Below, one piece after another: positions 58,562 through 64,000 of a stretch of 64,000 nt of DNA. This DNA comes from Streptomyces kurssanovii (GTDB taxonomy: Bacteria > Actinomycetota > Actinomycetes > Streptomycetales > Streptomycetaceae). Position 1 is the stretch's first letter; each line of letters begins with the position of its first letter. The stretch is from positions 248,001-312,000 of the forward strand of contig NZ_BMTN01000003.1 in NCBI RefSeq assembly GCF_014649695.1, read 5' to 3'. The notes under the pieces were generated by a model, which saw nothing but the letters and a program-made list of their open reading frames with translations, had not been told where the DNA came from and searched no databases. The position numbers were made by a program, and so were the translations under genes.

Positions 58562-59287
58562 ATGTCCACAGCGTTGGATGTTCACGTGCGGGAACTTGCG
58601 GAGCAAGGGCACACACTGCTCGGGGGGATCGAGACGGACGAGCAGGCGGCCCAGGCCCTGCGCGCCTTCGGTGAGCTGGTCCCGCAGTACGACGGCTCGC
58701 TGCGCTACCAGGTCAAGGCGGCGCCGGGCTTCGAGGAGCGGCGCTACTCCAAGAGCGTCAATACGATCCTGGTCCACACGGAGGCGCCCGGCTGGAATCC
58801 GCCGCCCACATATCTCGCGCTGCACTGCCGGGTCCAGGCGACCTGCGGCAGCGGCCACACCGAACTCGCCGACATGCGCCGGTTCGTGGCCATGCTCGGC
58901 GAGGCCGACCGGGCCGCCCTCTACGAGCGCGACATCGAGTGGGTCGGCCACAACACCGGCGGCGTCGGCACCGAAGGCGTACGGCGCCCGGTCGTCGAGC
59001 GCGTCAACGGCCGCGAGACCCTCCGCTTCAGCTACAACCTGCTCGCCACCGGACAGTACGACCCGCCCGTCGACGCTTCCGTCGACCCCGCGGAACTGCC
59101 GCTGGGCAGCTTCGGCATCCACCTCGCCGAGCAGGCAGAGGCGTTCTTCCGCGAGAACAAGATCTCCGTGCTCATCCCCGAGAACTCGGTCCTCGTCTGG
59201 GACAACCAGCGCATGGTGCACGCCCGCTCCGCCTACCGCGACGCCCGGCGCCACCTCACCCGCTACTGGGTCGCCGCTCCCAACTGA
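58562..59287 (+). CDS. TauD/TfdA-type Fe(II)/2-oxoglutarate dioxygenase
   Basis: A 241-residue jelly-roll oxygenase. The iron triad is His72-x-Glu74 (VHTEAPG) and His220 (QRMVHARSAYRD), that is HxE rather than HxD, as in clavaminate synthase; Arg230 or Arg234 would bind 2-oxoglutarate. Such enzymes hydroxylate, desaturate or cyclise free or carrier-bound amino acids. ATG follows GGGGGAG at 6-nt spacing. A hairpin after its stop suggests separate transcription from the next gene. Confidence 0.85.
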   Translation: MSTALDVHVRELAEQGHTLLGGIETDEQAAQALRAFGELVPQYDGSLRYQVKAAPGFEERRYSKSVNTILVHTEAPGWNPPPTYLALHCRVQATCGSGHTELADMRRFVAMLGEADRAALYERDIEWVGHNTGGVGTEGVRRPVVERVNGRETLRFSYNLLATGQYDPPVDASVDPAELPLGSFGIHLAEQAEAFFRENKISVLIPENSVLVWDNQRMVHARSAYRDARRHLTRYWVAAPN

Positions 59288-59314
59288 CCGCGGCCACCGC
59301 TACCCGTGAAGGAA

Positions 59315-59342
59315 CGGGGCGGGTACCACCCTGCCCGCCCCG
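59315..59342 (+). terminator. Hairpin after the dioxygenase gene
   Basis: Perfect 9-bp stem CGGGGCGGG with two further pairs, loop about 6 nt after closing, 28 bp past the stop. It may terminate or attenuate read-through into the N-oxygenase operon. Confidence 0.6.
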
Positions 59343-59485
59343 CCACGCTCCCGGTGCGCGGGCGACCGGCCGCGACGCCGTCACTCGTGCCGGAACACCC
59401 ACGCCGTCAAGACCCGTGCCGCGAGACACCCGTGCGCGCGGGCCGCGCCGCGCCCAGGACCACCGATCTCTCGTGAGGCTGGACA

Positions 59486-60523
59486 ATGACCAACGCTCAG
59501 AACGCCGTTCTCGAGTCCGAGGAGTTCCCCACCGGACTGCCGGAGGAGCTCATGGGCCTGCCCGAAGGCGTGCCCCGGCACGACCCCGACGACCAGGTCG
59601 AAAGTGCCGTCATCCGCCGCCTGGTCGGCAACTGGCACCGCCGGGCCACCGTGAAGCGCGACGAGCCGGACCTGGACGAGCTGTTCGAACTCGACCGGCC
59701 GGACTACCCGGAAGGCATCCTGCCCTTCCACGACCACCCCACCTACCGGGCGCTCGACCCCGACAAGCGGTCCGAACTGCTCAGCTGGGCCTGGATCGCC
59801 TACAACCGCCACACGATCATGGCCGAACAGAAGGTGGCCAACCCGGCATTCGCCCTGGTCATGGAGGGCGAGTACCCCATGCTCCAGGACGAGGCGCTCA
59901 CCATCTCGCTGGCCCAGGCGATGGTCGACGAGCAGTACCACACGCTGATGCACCTCAACGCCAGCGCCGTCACCCGGCGCCGCCGCGGCCGGGCCATGCC
60001 CGACAACGAACTGCCCATGTCGCACACCGCACGCGAGCATCTGCGGCTGCGCGACACCGCGACCGAGCGGTGGCAGAAGTCCCTGACCACGCTCGCCTTC
60101 GCGACCGTGTCGGAGATCTCCATCAACGCCTACCTCGACCTGCTCGCCGACGACCCGGACATACAGCCGGTCAACAGCAGCACCGCCAAGCTGCACAACC
60201 GCGACGAGTACTGCCACGCCTCCATCTCCGCCGTCCTCGCCGAGCAGGTGCACGACAAGCTCGACGAGCCCGGGCAGCGGTACTTCCGCGACATGCTCTT
60301 CGAAGGCCTGGAGGCGTTCGTCGCCACCGACTACACCACCTGGCACCGGATCATGGACCTGGCCGGGGTCGAAGGCGGCCACGAGATGCTGGCCGACTGC
60401 CAGGCCGAGACGAGCCGCAAGCGCCTCGTCCGCGACTACACGGGACTGCACACGCTGATCGAGCGGATGGGCGTCCAGGAACTGGTCGAGTTCGACTGGT
60501 CCAAGTCCCATGTCGGCCGCTGA
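59486..60523 (+). CDS. AurF/CmlI-type diiron N-oxygenase
   Basis: A 345-residue protein. Seven residues align by spacing with the diiron ligands of AurF (p-aminobenzoate N-oxygenase): Glu114, Glu149, His152, Glu210, His237, Glu241 and His244; in AurF, recalled as E101, E136, H139, E196, H223, E227 and H230, the gaps are 35, 3, 57, 27, 4 and 3, and here 35, 3, 58, 27, 4 and 3. These enzymes oxidise amines to hydroxylamine, nitroso or nitro groups. The gene is followed after 18 bp by the aminomutase-like gene. The substrate amine is unknown. Confidence 0.9.
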   Translation: MTNAQNAVLESEEFPTGLPEELMGLPEGVPRHDPDDQVESAVIRRLVGNWHRRATVKRDEPDLDELFELDRPDYPEGILPFHDHPTYRALDPDKRSELLSWAWIAYNRHTIMAEQKVANPAFALVMEGEYPMLQDEALTISLAQAMVDEQYHTLMHLNASAVTRRRRGRAMPDNELPMSHTAREHLRLRDTATERWQKSLTTLAFATVSEISINAYLDLLADDPDIQPVNSSTAKLHNRDEYCHASISAVLAEQVHDKLDEPGQRYFRDMLFEGLEAFVATDYTTWHRIMDLAGVEGGHEMLADCQAETSRKRLVRDYTGLHTLIERMGVQELVEFDWSKSHVGR

Positions 60524-60541
60524 CGGAATCGAGAACTCCCG

Positions 60542-61828
60542 GTGAAACACTACGCGAACGAGCGGCTCGCTCAGCTTGCGCAGGACCGCGGCATGCCCGG
60601 CGAGTACATACGGGACCTGCGTGTGGTCGGCAGCGTCCTGCCCTTCAAGGTCAACGAGTACGTGGCCGACGAGCTCATCGACTGGTCGGCCGCGCCGGAC
60701 GACCCGATCTTCCGGCTCACCTTCCCGCACCGCGACATGCTCCCGGCGGACGTCTTCGACCGGATGGCCGCACTGCTCGACGCCGGCGCCCCGCGCGACG
60801 AGCTGCGCCGCGCCGCGGCCGCCGCCCAGCTGGAGCTCAACCCGCACCCGGGCGACCAGCTGGAGGCCAACGTCCCCACGCTGGACGGCCGCAGGCTCGA
60901 CGGACTCCAGCACAAGTACGCGGAGACCGTGCTGGTCTTCCCCTCCCAGGGGCAGACCTGCCACTCGTACTGCGGCTACTGCTTCCGCTGGGCCCAGTTC
61001 GTGAGCCAGGCCGAACTGCGGCAGGCGCTGCGCGACCCCGCGGACCTCACCGGGTACCTCGTGGGTCATCCCGAGGTCACCGACGTGCTGTTCACCGGCG
61101 GCGATCCGATGATCATGCGGACCGAGGTGCTGCGCCGATGGGCCGAACCGCTGCTGGAGGAGACGCCCTCCGTGCGCACCCTGCGGTTCGGCACCAAGGC
61201 GCTGGCCTACTGGCCGGCCCGGTTCACCACCGGCCCGGACGCCGACGACCTGATGCGGCTCTTCGAGAGCGCCGTCGCCGCAGGCCGGCATGTGGCCGTC
61301 ATGGCCCACTTCTCGCACCCCCGGGAGCTGGAGACCGAGCAGGTACGCACGGCGATCGCCCGGATCCACGCCACCGGCGCCGTGATCCGCGCCCAGGCTC
61401 CGCTCGTGGCGCACGTCAACGACGACGCGTCCGCCTGGTCCCGCATGTGGCAGACCCAGGTGGAACTGGGCATCACGCCCTACTACATGTTCGTCGAGCG
61501 GGACACCGGAGCGCGCAACTACTTCGGGCTGCCGCTCGTACGCGCCCTGGAGATCTACAACGAGGCCGTCCGGGGCGTCTCCGGGCTGGCCCGCACCGCT
61601 CGGGGCCCCGTCATGTCCGCAGGGCCGGGCAAGGTGATGATCCACGGGACCGCGGCGGTCGGCGGGGAGAAGGCCTTCGTTCTCAGCTTCCTGCAGGCCC
61701 GCCGCCCCGAATGGGTCGGCCGCCCCTTCTTCGCCGCCTACGACGAGCACGCCCAGTGGTACGACGAACTCAAGCCGCTCTCTGCCTCCGGGGCCTCGTT
61801 CCCGCCGTTCCCGGAGCTTGCGGCATGA
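60542..61828 (+). CDS. KamA-family radical SAM aminomutase
   Basis: A 428-residue radical SAM, PLP enzyme of the lysine 2,3-aminomutase family. The [4Fe-4S] motif is Cys140-x3-Cys144-x2-Cys147 (CHSYCGYCF), and Lys364 in MSAGPGKVM corresponds to the PLP lysine. In lysine 2,3-aminomutase the loop before this Lys carries an Asp (VDAPGGGGK) that binds the substrate side-chain amine; here Ser or Gly stands there, so lysine may not be the substrate. GTG 60542; stop overlaps the next ATG by 4 bp. It would move an alpha-amino group to the beta carbon. Confidence 0.87.
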   Translation: MKHYANERLAQLAQDRGMPGEYIRDLRVVGSVLPFKVNEYVADELIDWSAAPDDPIFRLTFPHRDMLPADVFDRMAALLDAGAPRDELRRAAAAAQLELNPHPGDQLEANVPTLDGRRLDGLQHKYAETVLVFPSQGQTCHSYCGYCFRWAQFVSQAELRQALRDPADLTGYLVGHPEVTDVLFTGGDPMIMRTEVLRRWAEPLLEETPSVRTLRFGTKALAYWPARFTTGPDADDLMRLFESAVAAGRHVAVMAHFSHPRELETEQVRTAIARIHATGAVIRAQAPLVAHVNDDASAWSRMWQTQVELGITPYYMFVERDTGARNYFGLPLVRALEIYNEAVRGVSGLARTARGPVMSAGPGKVMIHGTAAVGGEKAFVLSFLQARRPEWVGRPFFAAYDEHAQWYDELKPLSASGASFPPFPELAA

Positions 61829-63261
61829 GGCTCCACGTCCACGAGATCAGGCTGACCGACCACGACGTCTGGCGCAGCGCGCGTGAGGCGATCCCCGTGC
61901 AACCGGGCCTGCTGGTCGAGCTGTCGGCGGCCGGTCGCTCCGGCTTCGGCGAGGCCTCGGCCTTCATGACCGACCGCTACAACTCCGGCCTCGACGCCAT
62001 GCACGCCGACCTGCGCCGGGTCGCCGGCACCCTGCGCGACCTCCCGGCCGACGACCCCGGGCACAGCTGGTCCGTACTGGCCCCGCTGCTCGCGGGCTCG
62101 CCCTTCACGCTGGCCGCGCTGGACGTCGCCGCGCACGACCTGGCGGCCCGGCTGGCCGGCGTGCCGCTGTGGCGGCACCTCGGGGCCCGGACACCCGGAG
62201 CGCTGCACTCCAGCTACAGCATCGGCCTCGACGAGCCCGCCGTGATGGTGCGCAAGCTGCTGGAACGGCCGGGCTGGCCCGCGTACAAGGTCAAGCTGGC
62301 CGGACCGGGCGATCTGCACATCCTCGAGGCACTCCGGGAGCACACCGACGCGCCCTTCTACGTGGACGGGAACTGCGGCTGGAAGCTCCCGGACACGCTC
62401 GCCGCCCTCGACGCGATGGCCGCCCTGGGGGTCGAACTCCTCGAGCAGCCGTTCCCGAGGGAGCGGTGGGGCGATGCCCGGGCACTCAAAGAGGCCTCCC
62501 CGATCCCGGTGTTCGCCGACGAGAGCATCACCGGGCCGGACGACCTCGACGCCTGCGCGAGCGCGTTCCACGGCGTCAACCTCAAGCTGATGAAGGCCGG
62601 CGGCATCACCCCGGCGCTGCGGATGCTGCGCCGGGCACGGGCCGCGGGACTGGGCACGATGCTCGGCTGCATGCCGGAATCCAGCGCCGGCGTCTCCGCG
62701 ACGGCCCACCTCGGCCCCCATGTCGACCATCTCGACGCCGACTCCATCGCCCTGCTCGCGGTGGACACCGGCACTGGCGTGCTGCTCGACGACCGCGGCC
62801 GCATCACCCTGCCGGACACCCCGGGCACCGGATTCGTCCCCGACTTCACCGGTCCCGCGTTCACCGTGCGGCCCACCACGGCCCACCGGTGCGTCTGGGA
62901 CAACGAGGAGCTCGCGGTCCACCGGGACGGGAAGCCGACGGCATCCGTCCGGGTGCGCCGCCGCCCGCTGCCCGACGACGAGCCCGGCGACCACGTCCGG
63001 CAACTCGCGGAACCGTCCCCGGCGGACGGAACCGGCGGCCCCGCCGGCGACGTGCCCGTCGGCGAACTCGTCGGGCTGCTGCGCACCGCCCTGACCCGCG
63101 CCGTCGCCGCCGGCGCGGACACCGTGTGGACACGGGTCGCCGGCCCGTGGACCGCAGCCGCGCTCGCCGCCGGATTCACGGCATCGGCCGCCGCGGCCGG
63201 CGGTCACGGCACCGGCACCCTCCTCATATGGAAGGCGGACACCCATGACCAGCGTGCATGA
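61825..63261 (+). CDS. Enolase-superfamily enzyme (dipeptide-epimerase/MLE-like) with C-terminal extension
   Basis: A 478-residue protein. Residues 1-345 are enolase-superfamily: catalytic KxK Lys155/Lys157 (YKVKLAG), metal ligands Asp181 (YVDGNCGW), Glu207 (LLEQPFP) and Asp232 (FADESI), then Lys257 (LKLMKAGG). This is the muconate-lactonising/dipeptide-epimerase subgroup, which abstracts an alpha proton of a carboxylate. Residues 350-478 are extra: a beta-like segment then VGELVGLLRTALTRAVAAGADTVWT and AAALAAGFTAS, which looks like half of a GNAT fold. Start overlaps the aminomutase stop; end overlaps the Ldh gene by 17 bp. Confidence 0.87.
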   Translation: MRLHVHEIRLTDHDVWRSAREAIPVQPGLLVELSAAGRSGFGEASAFMTDRYNSGLDAMHADLRRVAGTLRDLPADDPGHSWSVLAPLLAGSPFTLAALDVAAHDLAARLAGVPLWRHLGARTPGALHSSYSIGLDEPAVMVRKLLERPGWPAYKVKLAGPGDLHILEALREHTDAPFYVDGNCGWKLPDTLAALDAMAALGVELLEQPFPRERWGDARALKEASPIPVFADESITGPDDLDACASAFHGVNLKLMKAGGITPALRMLRRARAAGLGTMLGCMPESSAGVSATAHLGPHVDHLDADSIALLAVDTGTGVLLDDRGRITLPDTPGTGFVPDFTGPAFTVRPTTAHRCVWDNEELAVHRDGKPTASVRVRRRPLPDDEPGDHVRQLAEPSPADGTGGPAGDVPVGELVGLLRTALTRAVAAGADTVWTRVAGPWTAAALAAGFTASAAAAGGHGTGTLLIWKADTHDQRA

Positions 63262-64000
63262 ACGCGTGAGCAAGACCTCCGGCGCGGGCCAGGACGGACG
63301 CCTCACGGCCGCCACCGCGACAGCCGTCGCCGTGGCCGCCCTCTGCGAGGCGGGTGTGCCGGACGGCGACGCCCGCGATGTCGCCGCCGCGCTGACGGAC
63401 ACGTCGCTGCGCGGCATCGACACCCACGGTCTGCGGCTGCTCCCGCAGTATCTGACGGAGCTCGAACAGCGCATCGCCGTGGCGCGGCCGGACATCACCG
63501 TCGTACGGGACACCGGTGCGGCCGTGATGCTCGACGCCGACGGCGCCCTCGGTGTCGTCGCCGGCCTGGCCGCGGCACGGATCGCCGCGGAGCGGGCCCG
63601 CCGCCACGGCGTGGCGGCGGTGGGCGTACGCAACTCCAACCACTTCGGCGCCGCCTCCGTCTACAGCCGCCACCTCGCGGCCGAGGGCCTGGTCGGCGTC
63701 GTCACCACCTCGGCCGCCTCCCGGGTCGCCCCCTTCTCCGGCACCCGGCCGCTGTACGGGACCAACCCGCTGAGCGTCGCGGCCGCCTGCGACGGCGACG
63801 AGTTCGCCCTCGACATGGCCACCAGCCAGGTCTGCTTCGGCGAGATCAAGGAACGCCGTAAGCACGGGGAACCTCTCGACCCGGGCTGGGCCACCGACGC
63901 GGCCGGGCGTCCGGCCACCGATCCCGGTGAGGCGCACGCGCTGTCACCGCTCGGCGGCTACAAGGGACAGGGCCTGGCCATGGTCGCCACTCTCCTCGGC
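63245..64000 (+). CDS. Ldh2/malate-lactate dehydrogenase family oxidoreductase (partial at right edge)
   Basis: The first 252 codons of an NAD(P)H-dependent dehydrogenase of the type 2 malate/lactate (YlbC/DpkA) family. Landmarks are TDTSLRGIDTHGLRLLPQY, GVRNSNHFGAASVYSR and TNPLSVAAACDG, then LSPLGGYKGQGLAMV. Members reduce 2-keto acids or cyclic imines such as piperideine-2-carboxylate, or oxidise hydroxy acids. ATG 63245 lies inside the end of the enolase gene. The C-terminal part is cut at 64000. Confidence 0.9.
   Translation, partial: MTSVHERVSKTSGAGQDGRLTAATATAVAVAALCEAGVPDGDARDVAAALTDTSLRGIDTHGLRLLPQYLTELEQRIAVARPDITVVRDTGAAVMLDADGALGVVAGLAAARIAAERARRHGVAAVGVRNSNHFGAASVYSRHLAAEGLVGVVTTSAASRVAPFSGTRPLYGTNPLSVAAACDGDEFALDMATSQVCFGEIKERRKHGEPLDPGWATDAAGRPATDPGEAHALSPLGGYKGQGLAMVATLLG

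Noticed and set aside
58939-63261. A 1440-codon open plus-strand frame across the right-hand cluster
   Set aside because: Only its last third is real (the enolase-superfamily gene). The first two thirds are Arg/Pro/His-rich and antiparallel in frame to the N-oxygenase and aminomutase genes.

Overview
The window is chromosomal DNA of a Streptomyces-like actinomycete. It is about 70% G+C throughout, uses GTG starts freely, has GGAGG-type ribosome sites and GC-rich hairpin terminators, and carries typical Streptomyces families (fused ABC exporter, S37 tripeptidyl peptidase, SigE-family ECF sigma factor, DUF4259, DUF1266, DUF6058, DUF7144, Cgl0158-type aldolase). I saw no rRNA, tRNA, CRISPR array or intact insertion sequence. 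Function calls rest on motifs read by eye and on recalled family knowledge; no database search was run.

Layout. 1-3.5 kb: the 5' part of an acyl-CoA dehydrogenase, a small lipoprotein, a SLATT-like membrane protein and a PucR regulator. 3.6-7.8 kb: a divergent operon of sodium:solute symporter, ureohydrolase (agmatinase/guanidinobutyrase) and ThDP enzyme, best read as 2-ketoarginine/guanidinobutyrate catabolism. 8-11.7 kb: a NarL-type two-component system divergent from an ABC-2 exporter, with a 22-bp tandem repeat between them. 11.9-14 kb: small proteins (two SnoaL-like, DUF4259, one unknown). 14-16.1 kb: a TerD protein fused to a PD-(D/E)XK nuclease-like domain. 16.4-20.2 kb: a single-chain heterodimer-type ABC exporter ending in a perfect 23-bp hairpin. 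20.5-24.3 kb: a secreted small protein, S37 peptidase and Tat-exported GH3 enzyme. 24.6-31.5 kb: LysR/EamA pair, zinc-ribbon protein, SseB-DUF1266, DUF6058, TIM-barrel isomerase, MarR-GNAT fusion and DUF7144.

31.7-36.1 kb holds a LacI-controlled orphan sugar operon (Gfo/Idh/MocA, DUF993, isomerase). 36.2-38.3 kb is a lower-GC scar: the 3' remnant of a frameshifted RHS toxin gene with an intact candidate immunity gene. 38.6-40.5 kb is a three-gene unit in which a SigE-family sigma factor lies between a secreted and a membrane-anchored copy of the same domain. 40.9-48.1 kb: RecD2-like helicase, citrate synthase, and a CsoR-boxed copper operon (copZ-copA). 48.3-55.6 kb: myo-inositol catabolism (iolE-like, then iolC, Cgl0158 aldolase, iolB, iolD, iolA/mmsA in one operon). 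55.6-57.9 kb: a hypothetical protein, DUF4291 and a secreted subtilisin.

58.5-64 kb opens what looks like an uncharacterised biosynthetic cluster: HxE-type Fe/2OG dioxygenase, AurF-type diiron N-oxygenase with all seven metal ligands, KamA-family radical SAM aminomutase lacking the usual lysine-binding Asp, enolase-superfamily enzyme with a C-terminal extension, and an Ldh2-family dehydrogenase that runs off the right edge. The last four genes overlap or nearly abut. The enzyme set suggests isomerisation, N-oxygenation and redox tailoring of an unusual amino acid. This, the sigma/duplicated-domain unit and the TerD-nuclease fusion are the best candidates for undescribed biology.
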